Positions 24,135 to 35,639 of a stretch of DNA of 64,000 bases are shown here, piece by piece. Location: the NCBI GenBank assembly GCA_020698575.1, contig CM036241.1, positions 9,218,416-9,282,415 on the forward strand. Direction: 5' to 3'. The notes below the pieces were generated by a model, which made no database searches, was not told the DNA's origin, and saw only the letters and a program-made list of their open reading frames with translations. The position numbers and the translations under genes were made by a program. This DNA is from Bostrychus sinensis (lineage: Eukaryota; Chordata; Actinopteri; Gobiiformes; Eleotridae). Each line of letters begins with the position of its first letter. The first letter of the stretch is position 1.

Positions 24135-24335
24135 GAGCAGGGACTGAACTTTTTGACCAATCCCGCTTTCCCGATTCCCGCTGCCGGCATTGCATACTGT
24201 CATCGTGTGTTTGGTGAAGAGACACTTCACCCACCTTGCCTGTGTGAATGTGTGTCTGTGAGTGTCAGTCAGAGAGGCCAGTAGGCACAGATTGGCAGTC
24301 ACGCTTTCGTCAATCTGCCCCAGAACCACCACCGA
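24135..24335 (-). repeat. SINE body fragment related to 10744-10892
   Basis: Contains GGCATTGCATACTGTCATCG and CACCTTGCCTGTGTGAATGT, matching the body of the SINE in crbn intron 4 (GGCATTGCATACTGTAGTTG in the same orientation). The tRNA-like head is degraded. Confidence 0.45.
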
Positions 24336-24514
24336 GTGTGACTGAGGAGTGAATGAATAATGCATCAAATTATAAGTGACATTTGAAAGTGCCAATCTAG
24401 CACTGGCTCCAATTGTTTCCACTACAAAACAGCAGGAAAAAAGAAAAACAAAGCACAAATCTGACATTAAATTAAATAAAACATGAATATATAAGAGAGA
24501 AGAGTATAGTTTTT

Positions 24515-24645
24515 TTTTTTTTTTTAGGTCTTTTTTAGCTTTACTTGATAGTGCAGCCGAGAAATGACAGGAAATCACGGGGAAGAGGCTCAAACCCACG
24601 ATGCTGAGGCAGGCCACAGCTCTGCCAACTGAGCCAAACTGCGGC
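24515..24645 (-). repeat. tRNA-derived SINE, reverse
   Basis: Minus-strand head TTTGGCTCAGTTGGCAGAGC (A box) and CGTGGGTTTGAGCC (B box). The tail has TTTCTCGGCTGCACTATCAA and AGTAAAGC, then an A run (the T run at 24511-24525 on the plus strand). It has head, body and A tail and so is a fairly complete SINE. Confidence 0.7.
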
Positions 24646-25605
24646 GAGTATAGCTTTTTTTAAACTCATATCCCACAAAAACTGTAAGCCATAATCCTCA
24701 TAATTAAAGTAAATCCTTGAAATATTTCTGTGTATGTGTACTGAATCTATAGATAAGTTTCACTTTGAATTAAACAGAAAAATTTAGACTTTTCCACAAC
24801 ATTTTGTTTTTTTGAGATTCCCCCATGTTTGTGTTTGATAAGACGCAACCTCACTTCTGTAAAAATGAGTGTCTTGCTTCTTCTCTGTCTGTTGCTTCTT
24901 AAAGGCCAACCTTGTTTGTGTCTTTGGCGAATCCCTCAGAGCTTTCAGACATGATCGAGTTAGTCCATGTTGTTCAGTGGGGTCTCAGGATGTGCCTATG
25001 ATCCGGCTCGGAGTCGACGACAGGAGAGTGTAAGAGGAGCAGAAACGTGGATAATTTAAATATTTTAAGATTATTTTTGGTTTGTCTTCCTGCAGATTTA
25101 TTGTGAGGAGGTGGTTTCTTTAAACATAGCAGTCATTATCAGTCAAGGCATTTGCTGTAAATGTTTCGGTACTGCTTGTACTTCTCATTGTCAGTGAGTT
25201 TTCAGATTTAGTTTAAAATACATGTTATTTTATTTTACCATGGATATGTTTCTGAAGAATGTTGCATTTTGTCGTATTCTTTCATATCACAGCTTTCAAT
25301 GGGTCTGTATTACCTGATAAAAATCAACTTAGTTATTCTTTTCAGATAATGATAGGCTCTATATTAATTAGCTTTTCACATGTACACGTTTTGTGAAAAA
25401 AAAAAACTGAAGTGGTTCTCAGCTGGTCTCATCTTTGGACCCAACCCTTTTCCTCATCAATAGCTGTGACGCACTGTTTTACAGAAACCAAGCAGTGGTT
25501 GTCTGTGTAGGTAATCACAAAATTATTCATATCCCCAATGAAGGGTGGTTAACATTAATTGTTGTGCCTTCATTTTTATGCAAAAAATGCACTTTTTTTA
25601 TTACT

Positions 25606-26138
25606 TAAAGGGGTTGTATTATGCAAAATTGACTTTCTGAGCTTTGTACCATGGTATAATGTTGTTCTCTCATCAAAAATATACCTGGAGTTATGTTTCG
25701 CATCTGTTTGAGTAATCCTGTATTCTCTGGCGCCGAATTTTCTGAGGCCTCAAAACGCTCTCCCATGAACCCCCACCACTCCAGGAAGCACTGACCGATC
25801 AACAAGCGCTCTACATCCAGTCTGCTCTCATTCATTTATCAAAAAAGTCGTGCACAGTTCTGTTTCCACTGATTCCTTTACAGCTGTTTCTCATTTAGAA
25901 GTAAAATGGCATCATACAAAAAGTTCAAGGAAGTAAAAAACGCTTTTTCTGTTAATGTTCAAAAGCTGTAAGAGAGCTGCAGCCCTGCACACTTGTTTCT
26001 TTATGGCAGTAGTTAAGTAATTATTGGAAACCTATTTTAACAAATATTTTTAAAGGTTGTAAAACTTGCAGTGCCATTCTAGAGGTGACCAAGATTGGTT
26101 TAAAAAGATAAATAAAAGTATAATATAGTCCCTTTTAA
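25606..26138. mobile_element. TTAA-bounded MITE, family B, forward copy
   Basis: Left end TTAAAGGGGTTGTATTATGC, right end AGTATAATATAGTCCCTTTT followed by AAAG. It is the inverse of the copy at 16120-16546. The open frame on its minus strand has no family motif and is chance. Confidence 0.6.
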
Positions 26139-28440
26139 AGTTAATTTTAACAATTGATCTGTGGCAAAAGACATTGTGGTGAAGATAATACTGAAGAAAT
26201 AACTATTTTTATTTTTAAAAGATCCTTTTCTCAGAAATCAGTGGCAAAACTTAGATATAATATTATTATATTTTTTTTATCACAGCTGTCAAATGTTTTC
26301 ATAAGTTTTCTGAAAATTTCCACTTGGATTTTGGGAGCACTCTTTTTTTTTTTTTTTTACAAAGACGTCCAGGTCCTTGATGTCTGAATGCTTCCTTGCC
26401 ATTAGTGGTCTTCACTTCTCTCCACAACCAGACCAACCATTTCTTTTACTCCTTTGTCTGCAGAGTGTTTCGGGTCGTTGTCCAGGGCCAGGGGATGAAT
26501 TATTTGGCTTTTAGCTGGTACTAGTTCCAGCCTCCAGCAAACCCCTAATGGGAAGAAAGGCTAGAAAATGAATGGCTGGCTTTTGGTTTAAGTGTGTCAT
26601 AGGAAAATGATCAGAAATAAAACTGGGCCCCACTGTCAGACCAGCTGAGAACCACTGTCCTGGGCTGTTTTCACACATTTTACTGTTGGCCGTCCTCATA
26701 CTCTCAAGCCACTAGGAACCTGCTGCACTTTTGGGTTCCACATTCACCAACTGACTATGTGCAAGGTTTACAGAAATCAAATCCAGTCTATTGATTTAGT
26801 TTTCATTTTATTCTTTCTTTCGTAGATTCCCTTTATCTTTGCCAAATCACACATTTCATGGTTTTCATTGACACTCTATCACCAAATTAGATGATTTACA
26901 GGAGTTTATTTATAGCCTAGAAGTCATACTGTTTAAGTTGCAATAGATTCACAGACTTTTGGGACAATTGGGAGCAAAAACAAAGTTATAATTGGAGTTA
27001 AAGCTGCTAATTTATCTACTGTATCTGTTAGCATCATGTTGCTCATAGCTAGTATATATGCATAGTTATAGCATATATACTAGCATAGTTATATGGTTTT
27101 ACATGCATATACATTATTTTAAGTTATAAAATGTGAAAAACAAAGGCAAAGATGTCCAAAACTATTTCAAAAAGCTTCAAAAAAGCATAGTAAAGGAGTT
27201 TTAAACCAAAATAATGAGCAGATTTTGTCATTATTTTGGTTAATTCATTTTCTACTTCTTTTATTCCGCCATTTACAGCAAATTGTTTCTTCTTTGTCGT
27301 CAGTTTAATCACCTGCTTAACTTCATTAATTCATTTATAATCTTCCACTTATCTTCATTAGGGGTCTTTGGTGGCTGGAGTCTGACCCAGAAACTATGGG
27401 CTTTAGGCGGGGAACACGCTGGACAGTGACCAGTCAGTCGCAAACTCTTCTAAAAAAAAACCAAGTCACTCCAGAGATGCTTCAGTATGTTTGTTATTCA
27501 AGCTATTCTGTCAATCACAAATAATAAAACTGGTATCATTGCGTGACATTGCCTTTTATTTTTCAGAGATGTGGAAAGAGAAACTGGAAATGTGTACTCA
27601 AGTATAAATACTGTTACATATGGCCACAAAGACTCAATTATAAGTAAAAGTACTAGTGTTAAAGTGAAATCTACTCACATACAAACTACTTATAAATTGC
27701 TTTTGAACCATAGATGTTTAATGATGTGATGAAATCTGTGTTATCTGTCTCCAATCAATTATCAATTATAAGTGATTTTATGAGGGGGAAAAATAAATAC
27801 AACACTTGAGCCGACTAACAGAGGAATCAAGTCAGAAAACTACTCAGTAATGGTCTTTTTTTTAACCCTCAGGACTCCCTTAGCAGTTATCGATCTGGGA
27901 CTGGTAACCCATGCACAAACAAAAATACTTTGCATCTATAAATAGTAAATAATTAATGTTTTCTTTATAAACATGTAGAATTATGGAAACAAACTGGCAT
28001 TTAAGGGGACAAAACTATGAAAATGATTTCACTTTTGCTCTCTATGATGAGGACAGGTGTTTTTCTTATGTTATATATTTTTAAATGTGACCCAGAGAGC
28101 TGTGAAGAGGAAGAACGTGAGGACCTGAGGTTTAAGTTGTGAAGTAGAGATTATAGATTACATGGCTTAAAGTAAAATAGTACTAATAGTTACAAATTAA
28201 CCCAAAGATCTACCTAATTACAGCAATTTGACCTCTGTTACCTCAGACCAGGACCTCTTGTAGGCTACTTGTTCAATTCACTGCACATTCATAGAATATA
28301 CTGTTGGACCTCTACCCAAGGGAGTCAGCCCTGGGTTCTCCAAACAACATTTTTTTTCCCCTTTTTTTTAATCCTTTTACTTTTTATTCCTTGATTCCTG
28401 GACTAACTTTTTATAATAGCCTACCTTTTAAATCTTCTAA
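26139..28440. other. Gene-free AT-rich region
   Basis: Contains T runs (26341-26358), a short fish-repeat tail near 27395-27440 (ACGCTGGACAGTGACCAGTC), and a hAT-like start near 27565 (TACTCAAGTATAAATACTGTTAC). No splice-compatible coding exon was seen. Confidence 0.4.
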
Positions 28441-28475
28441 GTTAGCCCAAAATTTATACTTTTACTGATTAAAAA

Positions 28476-29070
28476 ATGTATCTGATGAGCCGAGCGACTA
28501 CAGTCTGGACATTTTTCAACATGTCGGTGGAAAACACAACAAATTCTCTCTGTGAAAACTGCCGGATTTACCTTCAAGAAATCAACATACTGCAAGCGAG
28601 GACTTTTGCTTTAGAATCAGAGAAAGGACTTCATGACACGCTTCCTCTGACATCGAGTGGTAAGAAGTCAAAATTTACAACCTGGAAAAAGGGTACTGAC
28701 AAAAATACTACAGTGTATTTCAATCTAAATGACACTGTGTCTTTTCCTAAACTATCAAAAGTGGGAATTGACCAAAACACTGAAAACTGGCCTAGACTTG
28801 GTGCCAAGCCAAAGAGGCACCAAACACTAAAGGAGAATGCTGGCAACAAGGCAACCATGAGCCAACCTACAGCTAACATACGGCTAACAAACAGATTTCA
28901 ACCACTGTCAGAGTTACATATGAATGTGAACTCTGCTGTGACAGTCAAACAGACAGAAAACTGTATGGTACAAGACAAGAGCCATGATGTTGGAAGAAAA
29001 AAATCAGAAAGACAGAGAGAGTAAATCTATGCCAAAAGTGAAGAGGGGCACTCCTCCCCCAGGTCATATC
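28476..29070 (+). pseudogene. LINE ORF1, N-terminal part
   Basis: An open frame of 182 codons (28476-29024) starts MYLMSRATTVWTFFNMSVEN. It is polar and rich in Lys, Thr and Asn, with a cysteine pair CENC near its start. It continues into the gypsy-like insertion. Its partner is the esterase-type ORF1 C-terminal half at 31206-31971 in the same direction, so I read both as ORF1 of one LINE of the L2/CR1 type. This half has no motif I can name alone. The link rests on position and orientation. Confidence 0.45.
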
Positions 29071-29076
29071 CAAATG

Positions 29077-29817
29077 TGTCAGGGTTAGATTTGGTCATGT
29101 GATTAGATCACATGACGGAGCCTTTAAAGGTCAGAGATGCACAGCTCCATTTCCTCTTCCTGTGAGCAGGCCTGTGCACATGGTTATTTCTGGTGAGCCA
29201 AATAAATTGGTTTTATAGTAGTTAAATATTTTTGTAAAAAGACTTTTGTTTTTATTGTAATGTTTTGTATTTCAAAGGGTCCTAACAGTCCAGTCATGTC
29301 TTGAAGGTATGCTTTAAACTTAAATTATGAAACAACTTCTAAATACTACTAATACTTACTAACAGCGCTGTCTGTTTACAGGCTTAGTGCTGGTTGCCGT
29401 TTGTTTTATGTAAAGATTACATGCATAAATCCATACATACATAGAAATTTGACAGTTGTATAAGCCCTGTAGTTGGTGTAGGCCTCATTTGAATATAGCT
29501 GGTGGTGGTGGGAGTTCACTTAGCTGGTGACCTTATTTGTAGTTATTGGTTGTGGTGGCACTTGTATTTGGGTGTTTTCTGTTGTGGAAATGGTTATGTT
29601 GAGTTTTAACCTTGTGTCTCTTTTTCACTAATAGTCTACCTCCATCACCCCAGCTGTAGGTTGAAGCCTCACCACTGCAGATTCAATATAAATCATTTTA
29701 ATGTTTTTGTTTATTCTGTAAAATAAAACTTGCCTTATGGCTGTAGGATCCACACTGACTGACTGGCTTTGTTATTGAAGCTCACCTGCAGTTCTTGAAC
29801 ACCTTGCTAGTGTTACA
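29077..29817 (+). mobile_element. Candidate 5' LTR of a gypsy-like element
   Basis: It begins TGTCAGGGTTAG and ends GTGTTACA, which gives the usual TG...CA LTR borders. It has AATAAA signals inside (about 29201 and 29720). It is followed at once by TTTGGCGTTGTTGGCAGGG, which looks like the leader after an LTR. Gag sequence comes next. No second LTR is seen in the window, so the border is inferred. Confidence 0.55.
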
Positions 29818-29986
29818 TTTGGCGTTGTTGGCAGGGTTGTGCAGTCAGTGTGTGGCAATCAGCACAGAAGATTGGAGAGACCACCTATAGCTCCCGATCC
29901 ACAGTTAAGCTCAGGAAGAAGTTTGAATCTACAGCTCTGTTTTAAAAAGACAATTTTACTAGTGTGGTTGTTTGTATTTTGTTAAA

Positions 29987-31200
29987 ATGACTGATGTGGA
30001 GGATCAGTTGCAATTAATACACAACCAATTGAGAGCTTTGTAGGCTGAAAATGAACAGCTTAAAAGGTCTATGGCTAACCCCTCTGCTGCAACCCCCAGG
30101 GTGGACAGAACAGTGTGTATTCCCCGTGAAAGGAGGTGCCCCAAATTTTATGGTCACAAAGACTCTCCTGACAGTGTTCGTCTTGAAGATTGGATTGAAG
30201 AAGTGGAAGTGTGTCTAGAGGGCAGATGTCTCTCAGACAGAGAAAAGGCCATCTTCATGTTAAATCATTTGGGAGGGGAACCACGTAATGAAATCAAGCT
30301 TCGTCCAAGCTGTGAGAGAGAAGACCCTGATACAATTGTCAATATTTTAAAAACACTGTATAGTGGCAAAAAACCTACGGTGGTACTGTTAAAGCAGTTT
30401 TATGACAGAAAACGGCAAGATGGTGAGCCATTAAGACAATTTTCTCATGCTCTGATGACTTTAATGGACCTTGTTCTTGACAGTGCTCCTGACGCAGAAC
30501 CCAACCCACAAACCGTGCTGAGGGATCAGTTTGTGGAGAATGTGAGGGATGGAATGCTGCAGACGCCACCTTTAAAGATGTGGTAAGGAGAGATCCAAGA
30601 ATATCATTAATTGACATTCGGGAAGAAGCTGTAATGTGGGCAGAAGGTTTAGATGGAGATAATCATTGTCATTTTTTCTATGGTTGTAATGTGGCTAGAA
30701 GTGACTGTGAGGACTGCCCAGCCAGCGTACAAAACTTACATCATCCCCAGAACTTCGAGCAATTACAGAGCTTTTAAAACCGCAACAGACTCAAATGACA
30801 ACATTGACTGATCAACTTCAGTCATTACAGATCAATTGTAAACAAACTCAGTCAAAATGGGCAAAAGACAAAAAATGTCTTCGCTGTAATAAAATGAGCC
30901 ACATTGCCCGCTACTGTAGCCAGCCACTGTCCAGTGAAATCCAACAACAAAAACCTACAGTCCAAACAATACAAGCTGAGGAGACGGAAAACTCGAACCT
31001 TCTGTTGTTTTGAGCCAGAAGGAGCTGAACTTGGCTCAATGCCAGTGCCTCCAAAATGATTAAAGCAACTGGTAGGCACATGTACTGTTGTAAATTTGGC
31101 CATAAATAGTGTTTATGTACCATCACTTTTGGACACGGGATCAAATGTAACTACAATCACGCACAGTTTCTTTTCTGCTCATTTAGACATCAGGGAGTCA
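29987..31200 (+). pseudogene. Broken Ty3/gypsy-like gag and aspartic protease
   Basis: The frame starts at 29987, has an in-frame TAG at 30041-30043, and runs to 30586. Frameshifts near 30570 and again near 30780 break it. The gag core (about 30110-30600) has the helical capsid pattern seen in Ty3/gypsy gag, including LEDWIEEVEVCL and LNHLGG. A zinc knuckle, CLRCNKMSHIARYC, fits CX2CX4HX4C (about 30875-30920). A retropepsin motif LLDTGSNVTTI lies near 31124-31160. No reverse transcriptase or integrase follows. The element is dead, and 3' truncated where LINE sequence resumes. Confidence 0.7.
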
Positions 31201-31205
31201 AACAG

Positions 31206-31971
31206 CTGATCCTGCACATGGGTGCTGTCGACATCAGGAGGGAAGAATCAGAAGTTTTAAAAAAAGGACTTCGCTATACTTTTTGAGAAACTTGATAAAG
31301 TGGCAGTCCAGTCATTTATCAGTGGACCCCTCCTGAACATCGACAGGAGGATGAATAAATTCAGTCAGCTGCTTCAACTGAACACTTGGCTGTCCGGGGT
31401 CTGTGAGTTCAGAGGAGTGCACTTCATTGACAACTTCAATCTGTTTTGGCAACGGGAGGACCTGTTTAAAGGAAAGGGCCCACACCTGTGCAGAGGTGGA
31501 GTGAGACGACTGACGGATAACCTCCTCCACGCTCGGAGGCATCAGAATGGGCCTGGACGGGGTCCTACACAGCCACTGAGAGAAGAGGAAGCAAGGGTTT
31601 CAGCTCCAGCAGCTCCTCTGTCACCTCCATCAGTGCCCTCACCTCAGCCCTGGGCCCCACCTGCTACATCCACCTCCCCTGCAGACTCTTCACTTTCCGT
31701 CCTATCACCAGCTTCACCAATGGGCTTTCCCAACCACCTTGAAAGCTTGGTGAAATCAGGAATTAAAATGGTACCCCTTACACCAAACCTGGCAAGATCA
31801 CGGGTACAATCATCAACAACGCTGAATTCTACCCCCCACCAAACACTACCCCCTGTGCCCCCCAGGAGCTCCCTCTCCTGCTCCATCCACCAAAACACCA
31901 CCAGCTCCACCCCCACGACCAACATCTACAGTTGTTACCCCTCAATGCACACCCCTGTCATTGATTTTTAA
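31206..31971 (+). pseudogene. LINE ORF1, SGNH/GDSL esterase-type C-terminal half
   Basis: Starts near LILHMGAVDIRREESEVLKK, then a one-base shift in an A run (31258-31266) leads into the frame 31300-31971. FISGPLL, FIDNFNLFW and GPHLCRGGVRRL are the block pattern of the SGNH hydrolase domain carried in ORF1 of CR1/L2-type LINEs in fish. The final D and H of such enzymes fall near GPHL. The N-terminal GDS block is missing because of the gypsy-like insertion and/or deletion. A Pro/Ser/Thr-rich tail follows. It is not a functional gene. Confidence 0.65.
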
Positions 31972-31974
31972 TCA

Positions 31975-32280
31975 ATAATTTTATCTCCTCTTATGACCTG
32001 GATTTGATGTTTTTAACAGAGACATGGTTAGACAGCAAGACGGGTAAAGCAGTTCTTATTGAATCCACTCCACCTAACTTCAAATGCACTTTATCTGCAC
32101 TCTTCCCTTTTAATCTAATTTTAAATTGATTCTTAATTATTTATACTCTTTAAATTTGATTTTATTGTTTTAAGTGTGATTCTTGTTTTTGTACTTTTTA
32201 AATTTACCCCCCCACCCCTAAAGCACTTTGAATTGCTCTGTGTATGAGTTGTGCTATACAAATAAACTTGCCATGCCATT
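31975..32280 (+). pseudogene. LINE ORF2 start joined to the LINE 3' tail
   Basis: At about 31994 the sequence reads YDLDLMFLTETWLDSKTG, the first block of the AP-type endonuclease of LINE ORF2. It then jumps to a 3' end with GCACTTTGAATTGCTCTGTG and GCTATACAAATAAACTTGCC, the usual L2-type tail. All of the endonuclease remainder and reverse transcriptase are deleted. Confidence 0.65.
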
Positions 32281-32747
32281 AAGGTTAGGGTCAGGGTTGG
32301 GGTTAAGGTTAGGGCTACGACAGGTTCACTGACAAGAAGGCTTCATATGGGCCCATTAAAATATAAAGGGACCATTTCTGGGCTTCACGCCCCCCTTTTT
32401 CCTTCAAATATAAAGGTGGTCATTATGGCCAAACAGTTCCATTTTAGTTTCCTCTGACCACAGAACATATTCCAACAATTTTGGTCTTTGTCTCTGTGAG
32501 CTTTTGCAAACTTTAATCTGGCTTTTTTACATTTCTTTTGGAGTAAAGGTTTCTTCCTCGCTGAGTGACCTTTCAGTTGGTACTGTTCTCCTTTTTACTG
32601 TGGATAATGACACTTTCTTTCCAGCTTCAGTGGCATTTTTACAAGATCTCTGGCTTTGGTTCTGGGGTTAATCAGCACATCTTGCACCAAAGCTTGTTCA
32701 TCTCTGGTACAGGACCGATCTGAGCTGTGATGGCTGCACATCCCCAT

Positions 32748-33728
32748 CAATGTTTGACATTAACACTAGCTAACTGACCAAATGCTGGCAGATTTTAATT
32801 TTGGCTGTAACACAAATACTCACACTAGCCACTTTGGCCATGCACCTATATCTTTAGAAGTTAGGCCTATTAATCATGATTTGTTTTTATTTTTTTCGGC
32901 TTCTCTCTTCGGGGTTGCCACAGCGAACCAGTCGCACGGTGATTTGGCAGAGATTTTACGCTGGATATCTTTCCTGGCGCAACCAGCCACATACTGTGAC
33001 TGGAGAAGGCAATGTGGGTGAAGTGTCTTGCCCAAGGACACAACGGCAGTAGGCACTTCAGACAAGAACTGGCAACCCTCCGGTTGCTGCTGCCTCATTA
33101 AAGAAATAAAAATATTAATCTAGACAAAATACCATGGATGATACCCCACATCCACTGTTTGTTCTGCCTAAACCGGTTTATTCATATTTGATATGATTTA
33201 TGCTTGTCATATACTATAAAATATACACAAAATCTAATTAAATCGTGGCTACTAAAAACACTAACTGGCGAGCAACTTTTGACAAAGACTAGCTACGTGT
33301 CATGTCCTATCCTGTCAGTTTGGTTTCTTTTTTTTTTTTTAATCAGCATTTTGGTTTCCTGTTTTATTTTGAAGTTACTTAACCTGTGTCTCGTACTTCC
33401 TGCCCTCCTGTTTTTCCCGCCTTTGAGATTATCTGTCCCGCGCTAATGTGCTGTCTCATTGTCTCCCCTATAATAGTCTGTGTTTTCCCTGTCCCTTGCC
33501 AGATTGGCTCTACCCCTGTGTGAGCATCCAGCCTTTTTCCTCGCGTGAGCTCTGTGTTAATAGTTTCTAGTGTTTTTTACCTTGGGTTTTTGTGATTCTG
33601 ATACCTTTGCCTTGGAACATTAAAAAACATTTTCATGTTTACCACGTTTGGGGTCAGCCCTGTGAGCCAATTTGCCTGTACTTGATACTACGGTGGCCAA
33701 TGAGCAAAAAAGTTATTGTCAAGCCCTG
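32748..33728. mobile_element. hAT MITE, second copy, nested in the Tc1-like element
   Basis: Left end CAATGTTTGACATTAAC, right end GTTATTGTCAAGCCCTG, the same family as 9934-10436. Flanks ATCCCCAT (32740-32747) and ATTCCCAT (33729-33736) match at 7 of 8 bases, a decayed 8-base target duplication. A SINE fragment at about 32890-33100 sits inside it. Confidence 0.7.
32890..33100 (-). repeat. tRNA-derived SINE fragment nested in the hAT copy
   Basis: Minus strand has GGCAGCAGCAACCGGAGGGT at its head and TTGTGTCCTTGGGCAAGACA in the body, as in the SINE at 10744-10892. Confidence 0.45.
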
Positions 33729-34185
33729 ATTCCCATGTTGTTTATACTTGAGTCTAATAGTTTGAACTGATAAATGTGGCACATTCTTCTGGAAATGGTT
33801 CATCCTGGAGGTCCACAGCTCTCTCCCTTATATCTTGGCTGATTTATTTTGATTTCTCATATTGTCACACAATGAAGCGGCGTGTTTGAGGTGTGCCTTA
33901 TAAACCATCCACCTGTGTGCAACCAATTAACTCAGCAACTGCCAATTAGCCAATCAGAAGCTTACCAAGCATGACATCATCATCTGGGCTTTCCCAAATT
34001 GTTTAAAGGCAAAGGTGTCAGTAAACTTCTGAGTTTGAAGAAAGTAATATTTAGCAAATATAAATAATTTTGGTAATTCTAATTGAGATAAAACATGAGA
34101 CGTTTAGTCTGATTTAATGTCACACAGAGAGAAAAAAAAAGGTTATGTGCCTTTTTATACAGTGTATGTAAACTTGTGGTTTCAT

Positions 34186-35112
34186 CTGTACTCGGGTACC
34201 GGAGCACATCAGTACGCACCCATTGGCCATAACTAAGTGTCAAGTGACCTCTCAAGCCCAGGTAACAAGGGTTGAACTAATGTCTTCCTTATTACTCGTT
34301 AATCTTGATGAATAAACATGTTCCTTGACTGCCAGGCTGCGTACATGAGTTTGCATATCGAGCAAGCTTAATGTCATTTGCACATTAGCTTTCCCGCACA
34401 CAAATACATGTGATCTGTATGCTAACACGGCTAGAAGCAAACAAATACGTGGGTGCACTGTGAGAGCCATGTGAGAGGCACCAGGACACTGAGATTGACC
34501 AATAAACAGAAACCATGCAGCGAACGTGAGGAAGGACACAGGGAAAACATTTGGAGGCGAGGAGTGGACATGCAGCACGTGACAACAGACTCGTTCAACC
34601 CAGAGACAGAAAATGTGTTGTGGTGTGTTTGTGTAGTGTTCCCTAATTATTTTCAGTCTATCACATTAGTTTGATGAAAACTTCTGAGGCTAAAGATTGG
34701 TTTAAAGATGGCTCCTTTTATGTTTTTTGTCTGAACGTACAAAGCTTAAATAGGCCGAGGCCCCACAAAACTCACGCTCATTGATCTCTTGGATAATTTT
34801 AGAGTCACCAGTTCACAACTGCATGTTTTTGGATGGAGGGAGGAAGAGGAGAGAACCCACAGTAACACAGGCAGGACATGCAGACTCCATTTAGATGATT
34901 AGACGGATGCTTGATTGATCCCAAACAAAAACCTGCATACGATAATTATAATGTGCAATAAAATTAATATAAGAAAGGACCCAGCCATTTGAGCTTTTTC
35001 ATGGCTAATGCTGATCAGACGATGGCTGATAAATACTGCAAATTTTCTTAATTTCATGAAAGAAATGAATTTAAAATGGTCCTCTGTGAGATTTATGAAC
35101 TATAGTTTAACA
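34186..35112. other. Gene-free segment
   Basis: Mixed sequence without a supported gene. A degenerate fish-repeat tail lies at 34800-34895 (GCATGTTTTTGGATGGAGGG). Overlapping short frames near 34252-34585 have no recognisable motif. Confidence 0.4.
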
Positions 35113-35635
35113 TTAAAGCTGCACTACCTGATTTCTTTTTCCTTGTATTTTGGTAAAGATAATTATTTAGTTATTAGTACAGCAAAACAAAAGTCATCTG
35201 AGAAAAAATGAGACTTTGAGGTCACCTGTGGGCTGTATTATAAGGGTTTTTGTTTTAGAGCGAGGGAAGGAACAGTTTAACCAATCTCACGCTTTCATAG
35301 GACAGGAGCGCTCTGAATGGTCAATACATCCTTTATTTATCCAGAACTAGAATCTATCAGGAATAATGTGAAGGAGCTATTGTTTTATTTCAAAATTCAT
35401 AGCTTATTCACAGTATTTATTTATTTTTTTATTTTAAAGAATTAAAAGCAAACTCCAGATCTGTGCTGTGTTGTTGTGATAGCTCCTGGTTTGTGTACAG
35501 ACTTCCAGGTTTGTGTGAGACTGTGATAGAGCGTCGCGAAGGAGAGGAATTAGGAAAGGGGAGTGTATCATTCAAACTAACATTTTTTAAGACACATCAC
35601 TTTTACAGTCAGAAAATTAGGTAGTGCAGCTTTAA
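35113..35635. mobile_element. TTAA-bounded MITE, family C, full copy
   Basis: Both ends read TTAAAGCTGCACTACCT inward (right end AGGTAGTGCAGCTTTAA) and are bounded by TTAA. It is 523 bp and non-coding. A very similar truncated copy is at 55579-55927. Confidence 0.8.
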
Positions 35636-35639
35636 ACCT

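Larger units (their letters stand above)
22651..25604. other. Gene-free region after crbn, repeats only
   Basis: The first part is the likely crbn 3' UTR, although I see no clear AATAAA close by. A Tc1-like remnant begins near 23850 (CACATCTCAATAAATCAGAA). SINE sequence occupies 24135-24645. A polymorphic-looking T run is at 24511-24525. The other open frames here are AT-rich and have no recognisable motif. Confidence 0.45.
32345..34185 (-). mobile_element. Tc1-like transposon, reverse, split by a hAT MITE
   Basis: The minus strand carries text typical of Tc1-like transposases in fish. The two halves join across the hAT copy: GGCTGCACATCCCCAT on the left and ATTCCCATGTTGTTTATACT on the right. 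The right end reads TATACAGTGTATGTAAACTT (34157-34176), a standard Tc1-like terminal repeat. The reading frame is broken many times. Confidence 0.6.

Noticed and set aside
24114..24617. 167-codon minus-strand open frame
   Set aside because: It spans two SINE pieces and a T run and shows no protein motif. It is a by-product of repeat sequence.
25605..25835. 76-codon minus-strand open frame
   Set aside because: It falls in a TTAA MITE present in another copy at 16120-16546 where the frame is not kept.
31300..31971. Host gene for an SGNH hydrolase
   Set aside because: Lacks the N-terminal catalytic block, is followed by a LINE ORF2 stub and L2-like tail, and is broken by a shift in an A run. 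It is LINE-derived.
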